Of a stretch of DNA of 64,000 bases, positions 1 to 8,162 are shown one piece after another (the stretch's first letter is position 1; the number at the start of each line of letters is the position of its first letter). The DNA comes from Planococcus donghaensis. GTDB lineage: Bacteria; Bacillota; Bacilli; Bacillales_A; Planococcaceae. The stretch is taken from contig NZ_CP016543.2 in NCBI RefSeq assembly GCF_001687665.2, positions 682,001 to 746,000 on the forward strand. The letters are read 5' to 3'. A program made the position numbers and the translations under genes. Below the pieces are notes generated by a model. That model had not been told where the DNA came from. It saw only the letters and a program-made list of their open reading frames with translations, and did no database searches.

Positions 1-570
1 GGCTCGAAAGTGAGCATGGGGAATGGCATTTATTTCATCTATACAACAAGAGGTGAACTAGAGCTATACGGCAAGTCCCATCATTTAAAAGAGTTGCAAG
101 AAGAAATTTTTGCCAACAGTAATATGCACGTCCGCATTGGTGTAGGATACGGCAGAACAGTCACAGACTCTGAACAAAACGTCAGATTGGCATTGGATTA
201 TACCCGAGAAAAAGAGAACGGTGTCGTTATCAATATTGACGAAGGCGGAAAAGTGACGGAGATCAATTCCCTAGGAAATGAGCTCAGCTATAGCCGGCGC
301 AGCAGTGAAGCCAAATGGCAAGAAGCGCTAAAAGACGCAGCGATTAGTCAAACCGTTGTCGCACGTATTGAATCGCTATCTCACCATTACGCAAAAGAAG
401 AAATCACGGCACTGGAATTATCGCAGTGGATGAACAGCACCGAGCGCAATGCACGCAGAATTTTGACCGAACTTGAAAGTGTTGGCGTAGCAGAAGTTTC
501 AGGAGAAGAATCTGGCCGAAGAGGACGTCCGCGGAAATTATACCGTTTACTATTTGGTTCAGAGAACTAA
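1..570 (+). CDS. Transcriptional regulator with GGDEF-like sensor domain and C-terminal winged helix (5' partial)
   Basis: The reading frame is open to the left edge, so the N-terminus is missing. The visible first half contains HVRIGVGYGRTVTDSEQN and ALDYTREKENG, which resembles the degenerate GGDEF/nucleotide-cyclase fold used as a sensor domain in some Bacillota regulators. The last ~75 residues look like a winged helix (ITALELSQWMNSTERNARRI, then GRRGRPRKLYRL as a basic wing). The gene ends 16 bases before the AbgT transporter start, so it is probably its local regulator. The GGDEF-like assignment is inference from pattern; the HTH is more secure. Exact family not recognised. Confidence 0.6.
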   Translation, partial: GSKVSMGNGIYFIYTTRGELELYGKSHHLKELQEEIFANSNMHVRIGVGYGRTVTDSEQNVRLALDYTREKENGVVINIDEGGKVTEINSLGNELSYSRRSSEAKWQEALKDAAISQTVVARIESLSHHYAKEEITALELSQWMNSTERNARRILTELESVGVAEVSGEESGRRGRPRKLYRLLFGSEN

Positions 571-586
571 ACGAGGAGGAATGGGA

Positions 587-2101
587 ATGACATCACCGAC
601 AGAAGAACAAGGCAAAAAAGGGTTTTTGAACTTTATTGAGAAATGGGGCAATCGCTTACCCGATCCATTCTTTATCTTTGTATATTTAGCAGTGTTTGTT
701 GTCTTACTCTCATGGTTAGTTAGTTCACTTGGCGCGACCGTAATCCACCCAGGAACCGGAGAAGAAATGGCGATTCGAAGCATCGTCTCTGGAGAAGGAA
801 TTCGTTTTATTCTCGCTGAAACCATCAATAACTTTACAGGCTTTGCACCACTCGGCCTTGTGCTTGTCATGATGCTTGGTATTGGTTTGGCTGAACGTGT
901 TGGCTTGATGGAAACAGCTATTAAGAAATCGATTTTAAATGCACCAAAATCATTGATTACATACGCGGTGATCTTTACCGGGATTATGGGTAACTTGGCA
1001 TCAGATGCCGCATTTATCTTAGTTCCACCGCTTGCTGCAATGGTCTTTGCCTCGGTTGGTAGACATCCGCTCGCTGGTCTTGCAGCTGGATTTGCTGGAA
1101 CGGGCGCTGGATTTACAGCAAACATATTGATTACAGGAACAGATGCATTGCTATCCGGGATTTCAACAGAAGCGGCGAAAACGATTGATGAGACGTTTAT
1201 CGTTACACCAGTCGATAACTGGTACTTCATGAGCGCTTCGGTTATTATCATGGCGATTGTTGGCGCAATTATCACAGAGAAATTGATCGAACCGCGCCTT
1301 GGTAAGTATACAGGCAGAATGGATAAATCGTTCGAACCTGTAACAAAGCAAGAAAACAAAGGGTTACGCAACGCCTTAATCGCGGCAGCTGTCTATATTG
1401 GCTTGATCGCATTGTTAGTGTTCTTCCCAGGTTCTCCTGTTCGAAATGAAGACGGCGGCATCATTCCGTCACCGTTCTTATCCGGAATTGTTCCAATCAT
1501 TCTTTTCTTCTTTATCACGGTTGCTGTCGCATACGGTGTTACAGTGAAGAAAATAACGGAATCAAAAGACATTCCTGCTTATATGGCGGAGGCCATTAAA
1601 GACATGTCGGGTTATATCGTTCTTATTTTTGCGGCAGCTCAGTTTATCAGTTATTTCAACTGGAGTAACCTTGGCATTTGGTTGGCTGTTAACAGTGCAG
1701 AATTTCTGACAAGTATTAATATGACCGGATTGCCGGTCATGGTCGCATTCAGTATTCTTGCTGCATTATTGAACCTGTTAATCTTCAGTGGTTCTGCGCA
1801 GTGGGCGTTAATGGCACCAATTTTTATTCCGATGTTCATGCTGCTTGATTACCACCCAGCATTTGTTCAATTGGCGTTCCGTATTGCCGATTCTTCAACG
1901 AATATCATCACACCACTTAATCCGTATATTTTAATCGTTCTCGCCTTTATGCGCGAATACGATAAAAAAGCGGGACTGGGTACATTGATTTCATTGATGT
2001 TGCCATACAGCCTGATTTTCTTCGGCGTGTGGGTTATCATGATGATCATCTTCGCATTGACTGGGCTTCCAATCGGACCTGGTATTAGCTTGCGGATGTA
2101 A
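587..2101 (+). CDS. AbgT family transporter (p-aminobenzoyl-glutamate transporter-like)
   Basis: A 504-residue polytopic inner-membrane protein of the AbgT family, whose members import p-aminobenzoyl-glutamate or export antimetabolites such as sulfonamides. It has the family-typical N-terminus (FIEKWGNRLPDPFFIFVYLA), the central GNLASDAAFILVPPLAAM segment and the C-terminal FRIADSSTNIITPLNPYI segment; length is normal. I chose ATG 587 because GAGGAGG at 573-579 lies 7 bases upstream; the ATG at 581 is too close. It follows the partial regulator gene by 16 bp and ends in an intrinsic terminator, so the two genes form the 3' end of an operon. Substrate is not decidable from sequence; no peptidase partner (abgA/abgB) is visible in the window. 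Confidence 0.9.
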   Translation: MTSPTEEQGKKGFLNFIEKWGNRLPDPFFIFVYLAVFVVLLSWLVSSLGATVIHPGTGEEMAIRSIVSGEGIRFILAETINNFTGFAPLGLVLVMMLGIGLAERVGLMETAIKKSILNAPKSLITYAVIFTGIMGNLASDAAFILVPPLAAMVFASVGRHPLAGLAAGFAGTGAGFTANILITGTDALLSGISTEAAKTIDETFIVTPVDNWYFMSASVIIMAIVGAIITEKLIEPRLGKYTGRMDKSFEPVTKQENKGLRNALIAAAVYIGLIALLVFFPGSPVRNEDGGIIPSPFLSGIVPIILFFFITVAVAYGVTVKKITESKDIPAYMAEAIKDMSGYIVLIFAAAQFISYFNWSNLGIWLAVNSAEFLTSINMTGLPVMVAFSILAALLNLLIFSGSAQWALMAPIFIPMFMLLDYHPAFVQLAFRIADSSTNIITPLNPYILIVLAFMREYDKKAGLGTLISLMLPYSLIFFGVWVIMMIIFALTGLPIGPGISLRM

Positions 2102-2115
2102 ACTACTCATTCATA

Positions 2116-2166
2116 AAAACTGCCTCACCCTTGTTAGTTGTGTCTAACGATGGTGAGGCAGTTTTT
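2116..2166 (+). terminator. Intrinsic terminator after the AbgT gene
   Basis: A GC-containing stem (ACTGCCTCACC pairing with GGTGAGGCAGT) with an inner TTGTTAG/CTAACGA extension, followed by six T residues, 15 bases after the transporter stop. Confidence 0.9.
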
Positions 2167-2329
2167 TGTTTTGAAAAAATCGCTCTGGACGCTTTGGGCA
2201 TGGCTCACACCAAGAGCCGAGAAGAGCAACAGTTTAGTTATCATATGACTTTCGTTTCAATCCACGTACCAACGGGTAACTTTTGAGTGAAATCGTCTAT
2301 TCAAACTCGTTCGGAGAGGAAGTGAAAAG

Positions 2330-2851
2330 ATGCTGGATACAATCTTCTTTGATGGATGGAAGAGTCTTTTGCGTGTGGCGATTATGTGTTTATTGGCATA
2401 TCCTTTCCTCATTATGTTGCTCCGAGTGTTTGGGAAACGGTCCCTTACAAAAGTAAATATGTTCGATTTCATCATAACTGTGACGTATGGGGCAACTTTG
2501 TCGAGCATTGTCACGAGTGAGAAAGTTTCTTTTGCTGATGGAGCGGTTGTATTTGTCATGCTGACATTACTACAATACATTGTTACGAAATTAGCAGTAA
2601 AGTCTAGAAGATTTTCAGACTTCATCAAAGCAACACCGACATTTTTGTATTACGAAGGTGCATTTGATGAAGAACATTTGCTAAAGGAACATTTACGGAA
2701 AGAGGATTTGAGAGCGAGATTGCGTCAAGAGGGTCTGAGTTCTTTTGAAGCAGTAGAAGCAATTGTTCTTGAGGGAGACGGTTCAATATCTGTTATCAAA
2801 AAAGAATCGGTGAAATCGAAGAGTGCGTTAGAAGGGATATCCAAAAGATAG
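2330..2851 (+). CDS. DUF421 membrane protein (YetF/YrbG-like)
   Basis: A 173-residue protein with two to three N-terminal membrane helices (residues ~15-35, 43-60, 67-88), the conserved LRVFGKRSLTKVNMFDFII motif of DUF421 proteins, and a soluble C-terminal domain containing LRQEGLSSFEAVEAIVLEGDGSISVI, the DUF421 cytoplasmic fold. Family members are inner-membrane proteins of unknown function, some linked to spore or envelope stress in Bacillus. A GAGAGG ribosome site precedes ATG 2330. It appears monocistronic: a terminator lies before it and a ~100-base gap follows. Confidence 0.88.
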   Translation: MLDTIFFDGWKSLLRVAIMCLLAYPFLIMLLRVFGKRSLTKVNMFDFIITVTYGATLSSIVTSEKVSFADGAVVFVMLTLLQYIVTKLAVKSRRFSDFIKATPTFLYYEGAFDEEHLLKEHLRKEDLRARLRQEGLSSFEAVEAIVLEGDGSISVIKKESVKSKSALEGISKR

Positions 2852-2953
2852 AGGCTGTATTAAAGTTGTCCTTCTAGTCAGTTTGTTTAAGTACAAGAAA
2901 TTCGGGAACAACTAGTATTAGGATGATTTATCAATCAGAGGAGGAAACAGAAC

Positions 2954-3631
2954 ATGGCAAAAGTATTAGCAGTATTATCAAGTGGACACAAAGATACAGA
3001 AAATAATTATGAAACTGGTTGGTGGGCAGAAGAGTTATTCGCACCGAAAGAGATTTTGGAAAAAGCAGGACATCAAGTAGATTTAGCTTCACCACTTGGT
3101 GGCAAACCAACGCTCGATAAAGTCAGCATCAGTGAAGATTACGATCCTGAAGGCAAATACAAAAAAATGTACGAATCAGGAATAGCAGACAACACAACAG
3201 CTCTTTCGGATGTAAACGCAAAAGAGTACGATGTAGTATTTATCGTGGGAGGCCACGGCGCTATGTATGACTTGGCTGAAAGTCAAGAACTGCGCGACAT
3301 CATCAATACTGTGTATGACAACGGAAACATCGTTTCAGCTGTATGTCACGGACCGGCTCCATTAATTTGGACGACACGTCCAGATGGCAAGAGCATCATT
3401 GATGGTTTAGACGTAACAGGCTATCCAGAAGCAGTTGAACCAGAAGGTCTTTCTGAAATTCTGCCATTTAGCTTAGAAGGTAAAATGAACGAAGTCGCTA
3501 ATTATAGTGCTGAAAACAAAGTAGTATGGGGCAACGAGCAATTAGTAACTGGTCGCGATCCATTTTCTGCTGAAGAACTAGCAGACGAACTGGTTAAAGC
3601 GTTAGATAAAAGAAACAACAAGGACAACTAA
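2954..3631 (+). CDS. DJ-1/PfpI superfamily, Hsp31-like glutamine-amidotransferase-fold protein
   Basis: A 225-residue cytoplasmic protein of the type-1 glutamine amidotransferase-like fold. The nucleophile elbow reads VSAVCHGPAPLI with Cys131-His132, and an upstream acidic residue lies in GWWAEELFAPKEIL, the arrangement of Hsp31/YajL-type proteins that act on methylglyoxal or glycated substrates or as chaperones. GGHGAMYDL matches the family's glycine-rich strand-turn. AGAGGAGGA precedes the ATG. Only 3 bases separate it from the downstream ABM-domain gene, so the two are co-transcribed, which suggests a role in reactive-carbonyl or quinone stress. The exact activity is inferred. Confidence 0.88.
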   Translation: MAKVLAVLSSGHKDTENNYETGWWAEELFAPKEILEKAGHQVDLASPLGGKPTLDKVSISEDYDPEGKYKKMYESGIADNTTALSDVNAKEYDVVFIVGGHGAMYDLAESQELRDIINTVYDNGNIVSAVCHGPAPLIWTTRPDGKSIIDGLDVTGYPEAVEPEGLSEILPFSLEGKMNEVANYSAENKVVWGNEQLVTGRDPFSAEELADELVKALDKRNNKDN

Positions 3632-3634
3632 GCA

Positions 3635-3919
3635 ATGGAATCAATCGTCATTACTGCGATTCTAAAGCCAAAAGAAAACATGGAAGATCAATTATTGACG
3701 GAATTGAACAAAGTGCTAGAAGCTTCCCGAGCAGAAGCGGGTTGCGTAAACTATGTTCTCCATCAATCGATTGAAGACGACACGTTTGTTCTCCACGAAG
3801 AGTGGAAAGACAAAGATGCGTTAGAAAGCCATGTTGCGTCTAGTCATTACCAAGAATACCGGACTAACACAGCGGACTTGGTTGCAAGACGAGAAGTCTT
3901 TAAGTTGAAAACTGTTTAA
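3635..3919 (+). CDS. Putative quinol monooxygenase, ABM domain (YgiN-like)
   Basis: A 94-residue ferredoxin-like alpha/beta protein of the antibiotic-biosynthesis-monooxygenase (ABM) family. Family hallmarks are ASRAEAGCVNYVLHQS, VLHEEWKDKDALESHVASSHYQ and the terminal short strand. YgiN-type members oxidise quinols or act in quinone redox cycling as dimers. It starts 3 bases after the DJ-1-like gene, without a strong separate ribosome site, which points to translational coupling. A terminator follows. Substrate unknown. Confidence 0.85.
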   Translation: MESIVITAILKPKENMEDQLLTELNKVLEASRAEAGCVNYVLHQSIEDDTFVLHEEWKDKDALESHVASSHYQEYRTNTADLVARREVFKLKTV

Positions 3920-3945
3920 CAGTACATGCAATTTCATAACTACTA

Positions 3946-3992
3946 CATGCAGCACTTTGTGATGATCCATCGCAAAGTGCTGCATTTTTTTA
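3946..3992 (+). terminator. Intrinsic terminator of the DJ-1/ABM operon
   Basis: A 13-bp stem ATGCAGCACTTTG/CAAAGTGCTGCAT with an 8-base loop, followed by a run of seven T residues. Confidence 0.92.
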
Positions 3993-4149
3993 GCTCTAGT
4001 AAAGCAATAGCTATGAGTATACATAGAACAAAAATTAGAAAAAGAAAATTCGATTTAAGTTGAAAATCTCTTAGAAATCAACTAGCTTTAAGTAATACAT
4101 ATAAAGTGAGAGTTAGATAGAATTTGTAGAGGAAGGTCGGAGAATCAAA

Positions 4150-5154
4150 ATGGTATCGTCAAAAGATGTGGCAAAATATGCAGGTGTTTCACAAACGACC
4201 GTGTCACGGGTGGTCAATACACCTCATTTAGTAAAAGGGCCGACATATAGAAAAGTAATGGCTGCAATTGATGAATTGAATTATATTCCAGACGGCAATG
4301 CGAGGTCTCTTGTACAAAAAAAGAGCGATACGATTGCGCTTATTTCAGGGCCTTTATACAATCCCTTTTTTGTTGAAACGACCACATCTATTGTTAATTA
4401 TGCAAATGAAAATGGATTTAAAATAAATGTCCATTTTTCCAATGACGAAAATATTGAGGAAATATATAGCTCGATTTTTGAAAAAAAAGTAGATGGCATC
4501 ATTTTGTCCTCAGTGCTATTGGAGGATCCGGTTTTCGCAAAGCTAGAGAAATCAGGAATTCCATTTATCTTGTACAACCGGAAGCACGAAAGCAATAAAA
4601 ATTTTGTAGAGATGGATAATGAGCAAGCAGGTTTTTTGGCCACGGATTATTTATTTTCACTTAACCATAGAGAGATTTGTTGGATAGGTGGACCGACAGA
4701 AATGAGTACTTTTAAAGGTCGTTATGACGGCTTTTTAAAAGCATTTCAACAAAATAATACTACGGTAAATCCAGAGAAGGTATTCATCGGGAAGACAAGT
4801 AAAGAAAACTTATATGAAACTTTTTTAAATTTAGAAGAGCTTTCAGAAAAACCCACTGCCATTTGCGCGGCGACAGATGCGATTGCCATTCAAATGATGG
4901 ATTTTTATATTTCCGCAGGTTATAAGGTGCCAGAAGACATTAGCATTATTGGAATTGATAACGTGAAAATTGGGCAACATGCTTCGATTAATCTAACGAC
5001 CGTTGGTATTTCTTCACCTATCGATCTAGGTAGAATTGCGATTGAAAAGTTAATTAAGATGATTCAACAACAAAATAAACCTTGTGTTCAAATAACAGAA
5101 GCTGTTAGACTATTTGAAAGAAAGACAATAATTAAAAAGAAGGAGGAGGCATAA
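4150..5154 (+). CDS. LacI family transcriptional regulator
   Basis: A 334-residue repressor-type protein. Residues 3-50 hold the LacI helix-turn-helix (SKDVAKYAGVSQTTVSRVVN) and hinge region (YIPDGNARSL), followed by a periplasmic-binding-protein-like effector domain (residues ~60-330) with the family pattern SIIGIDNVKIGQHASINLTTV. It lies 126 bases upstream of the permease gene, with two operator-like palindromes in the gap, so it most likely controls the permease-ALDH-ADH operon and perhaps itself. The effector is unknown; for a catabolic operon it would be the substrate or an intermediate. A GGTCGGAGA ribosome site precedes ATG 4150. Confidence 0.92.
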   Translation: MVSSKDVAKYAGVSQTTVSRVVNTPHLVKGPTYRKVMAAIDELNYIPDGNARSLVQKKSDTIALISGPLYNPFFVETTTSIVNYANENGFKINVHFSNDENIEEIYSSIFEKKVDGIILSSVLLEDPVFAKLEKSGIPFILYNRKHESNKNFVEMDNEQAGFLATDYLFSLNHREICWIGGPTEMSTFKGRYDGFLKAFQQNNTTVNPEKVFIGKTSKENLYETFLNLEELSEKPTAICAATDAIAIQMMDFYISAGYKVPEDISIIGIDNVKIGQHASINLTTVGISSPIDLGRIAIEKLIKMIQQQNKPCVQITEAVRLFERKTIIKKKEEA

Positions 5155-5170
5155 GTTCTTTTTTAAGTTA

Positions 5171-5188
5171 AATGGTTACGTAACCATT
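5171..5188. promoter_or_regulatory. LacI-type operator O1
   Basis: A perfect 18-bp palindrome, AATGGTTACGTAACCATT, with a central CG as in many LacI-family operators. It lies directly behind the LacI gene and before the permease start. Confidence 0.75.
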
Positions 5189-5200
5189 TTTTTGATCATA

Positions 5201-5218
5201 AATGGTTACGCTTCCATT
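5201..5218. promoter_or_regulatory. LacI-type operator O2 (imperfect)
   Basis: AATGGTTACGCTTCCATT repeats the left half of O1 exactly (AATGGTTACG) and keeps a CCATT right half. Its centre lies 30 bp from that of O1, close to three helical turns, which would allow two dimers on the same DNA face. Confidence 0.65.
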
Positions 5219-5280
5219 TTTAACAGGGGATTAAGGGAATCTGTAAAGAACGATACTAACAAAGAGATAGGGGATATGTT

Positions 5281-6678
5281 ATGAAATGGAAAAATCGAAA
5301 GTTTGGTGAAGAATCGCCGTATATTCCAGCTGGTCCTTTTAAAATTCGTTTGCCGTTTATTCATTACCGGTTCGAATGGCCAGATTATGTTCAAGGGTTA
5401 TTGATGTGTGCGGTAGATTTAGCAGCCATTCCGTTATTAATAGAATTACTTGGAATGTCGTTTGAAGTTGCTTTAGCGATTGTCATGTTAAATGGTGTCT
5501 TTTATTTATTACATCATCTACTAGGTGATCCAACTATTCCAGGATGGATTACACCAGCCATTCCACTGATTATGCTGTACTGTCTTCAATTTCCAGAAGG
5601 CCCAGAAAGGGTGCATGCTTTAATCGCATTTCAATTGACCTTAGGGTTGTTTGCCATTTTCTTAGGATCTACAGGATTAGCTTCAAAAGTAGTATCAAGT
5701 ATTCCGTCTGCGATTAGATCAGGCATTATATTAGGGGCTGGTTTTGCGGCCGTAGCTTCTATTTTCGAAGTAGGAGGTCGTTTTGAAACGTATCCTTGGA
5801 CGATTTCAATTGCTGTAGGCATCGGTTTTTATTTACTTTTCTCTAAACATTTTACCAAGCTGAAACTAACGAATAATTTATGGGGAACAATCGGCAAGCT
5901 CGGTATTTTCCCAATCATTATTATCGCAATTGTTATTGCACCACTGTTTGGTGAAGCTCCTTGGCCAACAATTGAGTGGGGAATTAGCTCTCCCGATTTC
6001 ATCGGTTTATGGACGGGTTACACGGTTTTCGGCTTAGGCTTCCCACCATTAATGCTGTTTATAACAGGTATTCCAACTGTATTTGCAGCGTATATCGTAT
6101 TGTTTGGTGACGTTTTGCAAACAAAGGCTTTAGTAAAAGAAGCAGATTTATCTCGTGATGACGAAAAAATTGATTACAATGCGAATCGTGCGCATTTGAT
6201 TTTTGGAACAAGAAACTCTGCAATGAGTATCCTTGGACCCGATGTTACGATGGCAGGTCCGCTATGGGCTGCTATGCAAGTGGTACTGGTTCAACGATTT
6301 AAAGACGGAAGAAAAGCGATGGATTCCTTTATTGGTGGTGCTGGTTCATTCCGTTGGGGAACTAATACCGGCTTACTATTATTACCGATTGTTAGTTTAG
6401 TTCAACCGATTCTAGGTGTGGCACTTGCTTTAACGCTTCTGATTCAAGGCTATGTCAGTGTGAAAGTTGGTATTTTAGAAGCAAGAAGCCAAAGTGACTT
6501 AGGAATCGCAGGGATTATTGGAGCGGTTTTAGTCATCAAAGGAGCAGCTTGGGCTTTCGCGATAGGGATCGTCTTATGCTTATTGATCTACGGAAAAGAC
6601 TTCTTTAAGAATGAATCAGACAAAACATTTACGAAAGATGTACCTTTACAAGTTAAAGAAGAAACTTCTGTTTTATAA
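5281..6678 (+). CDS. NCS2/SLC23-like membrane permease (xanthine/uracil permease superfamily)
   Basis: A 465-residue inner-membrane protein with about 12-14 hydrophobic segments. The region around residues 275-345 (FGDVLQTKALVKEADLSRDD, then GTRNSAMSILGPDVTMAGPL) resembles the NCS2/UraA fold's helix-10 region, but it is not a classical uracil or xanthine permease. It is the first structural gene after the LacI operators, with an ALDH 17 bases downstream, so it probably imports the compound the two dehydrogenases use. ATG 5281 follows GAGATAGGGGAT. Substrate unknown. The superfamily call is inference from motif pattern and topology. Confidence 0.65.
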   Translation: MKWKNRKFGEESPYIPAGPFKIRLPFIHYRFEWPDYVQGLLMCAVDLAAIPLLIELLGMSFEVALAIVMLNGVFYLLHHLLGDPTIPGWITPAIPLIMLYCLQFPEGPERVHALIAFQLTLGLFAIFLGSTGLASKVVSSIPSAIRSGIILGAGFAAVASIFEVGGRFETYPWTISIAVGIGFYLLFSKHFTKLKLTNNLWGTIGKLGIFPIIIIAIVIAPLFGEAPWPTIEWGISSPDFIGLWTGYTVFGLGFPPLMLFITGIPTVFAAYIVLFGDVLQTKALVKEADLSRDDEKIDYNANRAHLIFGTRNSAMSILGPDVTMAGPLWAAMQVVLVQRFKDGRKAMDSFIGGAGSFRWGTNTGLLLLPIVSLVQPILGVALALTLLIQGYVSVKVGILEARSQSDLGIAGIIGAVLVIKGAAWAFAIGIVLCLLIYGKDFFKNESDKTFTKDVPLQVKEETSVL

Positions 6679-6695
6679 AGGAAAGGATGTGCCGC

Positions 6696-8117
6696 ATGAA
6701 AAAGAAACTTTACATTGATAAGCAATGGGTAGAGACTACTGACTATGTTGAGCTGTTTTCACCGTATTCAAATGAAAAAATTGGAGACATTCCAAAAGCG
6801 TCAAAAGAAGATGTAGAAAAGGCTATTGATGCTGCCACAAATGCTAGTGAAGAAATGGCAAATTTGACGGCGTATCAACGGGCAGAAATCCTTGAACAAT
6901 TGGTTGCATTATTTATCGAACATAGAGAAAGAGCAGCAAAACTTATTTCACTAGAATCCGCAAAGCCACTAAAGTATGCACTAGGCGAAATAGATCGCAC
7001 AATTGAAACGTATAAATTTGCAGCAGAAGAAGCAAAGCGCTTAACTGGCGAAATGGTTCCAATGGATGCAGCAAAAGGCGGAAGCAATCGCTTAGCCTAT
7101 ACATTACGCGAACCAGTAGGTGTTGTAGCTGCCATAACACCATTTAACTTTCCACAAAATTTAGTAGCACATAAAATTGGGCCAGCTATTGCATCAGGAA
7201 ATACGGTAGTTTTAAAACCTGCTTCTCAAACCCCCTTATCTGCTTTTCTACTGGCAGAATTATTGGACCAAACAGATTTACCAAAAGGTGCTTTTAATTT
7301 GGTGACAGGCAGTGGGAAAACGGTTGGGGACGTTTTAGTTGAAAGCGAAAAAGTAAAAATGATTACTTTTACAGGGAGCCCAGCTGTCGGTAAAGGCATT
7401 CGAGACAAAGCCGGATTGAAAAAAGTAGCGTTAGAACTGGGTTCAAATTCAGGGCTTATTATTGATGAAGGCGTAGACATGGATACGGTGATTGAAAAAG
7501 TTGTCATTGGATCTTTTTCAAACCAAGGACAAGTATGCATTTCGCTGCAGCGGATTTATATAATGGAAAGTTTAATCGAAGAGTTTCTTACTCGCTTTAA
7601 AGAAGCAACGGCAAAACTAGAAGTTGGAGATCCACTGGATCCATCAACAGAAATTTCAGCTATGATTTCTAAAGAAGAACAACAGCGAGCTGAAACGTGG
7701 GTACAAGAAGCTGTGGCTGAAGGGGCCAAGTTAGTTATTGGAGGAAAAGTTGAAGATGAAGTATTCCAACCGACTATACTTACACAAGTCGCTGCGGATT
7801 CGAAAGTTTCGTGCCAAGAAGTGTTTGCGCCTATTGTCATCGTCAACTCAATCCAATCGGTTGAACAAGGGATAAGTGAAATCAACAACTCTGATTACGG
7901 TTTACAAGCTGGTATTTTCACCAATGATATTAAGACCGCGTTCAATGCATCTAAAAAGCTACAAGTGGGCGGCGTACTTATCAATGACATTCCAACTTTC
8001 CGTGTAGATCAAATGCCATATGGTGGAGTTAAAGAAAGTGGTAATGGTAAAGAAGGACTGAAGTATACGATTGAAGAAATGACTGAAATGAAACTCGTCA
8101 TTTGGAATCAATCTTAA
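6696..8117 (+). CDS. NAD(P)-dependent aldehyde dehydrogenase
   Basis: A 473-residue ALDH-superfamily enzyme that oxidises an aldehyde to an acid. The catalytic Cys281 sits in SNQGQVCISLQRIY, the general-base Glu247 in KKVALELGSNSG, and the cofactor-binding loops are AITPFNFPQNLVAHK and TFTGSPAVGKGIRDK. I chose ATG 6696 because AAAGGAAAGGA ends 9 bases before it; the upstream ATG 6687 overlaps that site. The sequence is nearer to broad-specificity semialdehyde/lactaldehyde-type ALDHs than to betaine- or acetaldehyde-specific ones, but the substrate cannot be fixed. It forms an operon with the permease and the Fe-ADH, consistent with alcohol to aldehyde to acid. Confidence 0.9.
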   Translation: MKKKLYIDKQWVETTDYVELFSPYSNEKIGDIPKASKEDVEKAIDAATNASEEMANLTAYQRAEILEQLVALFIEHRERAAKLISLESAKPLKYALGEIDRTIETYKFAAEEAKRLTGEMVPMDAAKGGSNRLAYTLREPVGVVAAITPFNFPQNLVAHKIGPAIASGNTVVLKPASQTPLSAFLLAELLDQTDLPKGAFNLVTGSGKTVGDVLVESEKVKMITFTGSPAVGKGIRDKAGLKKVALELGSNSGLIIDEGVDMDTVIEKVVIGSFSNQGQVCISLQRIYIMESLIEEFLTRFKEATAKLEVGDPLDPSTEISAMISKEEQQRAETWVQEAVAEGAKLVIGGKVEDEVFQPTILTQVAADSKVSCQEVFAPIVIVNSIQSVEQGISEINNSDYGLQAGIFTNDIKTAFNASKKLQVGGVLINDIPTFRVDQMPYGGVKESGNGKEGLKYTIEEMTEMKLVIWNQS

Positions 8118-8162
8118 AAAACCCCTTTGTGTAGGTAAGATATTTGATAAGGAGTGTTTACA

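Noticed and set aside
559..1371. Long minus-strand open frame (270 codons) over the AbgT gene
   Set aside because: Antisense shadow of a clearly coding membrane-protein gene; no ribosome site and low-complexity composition.
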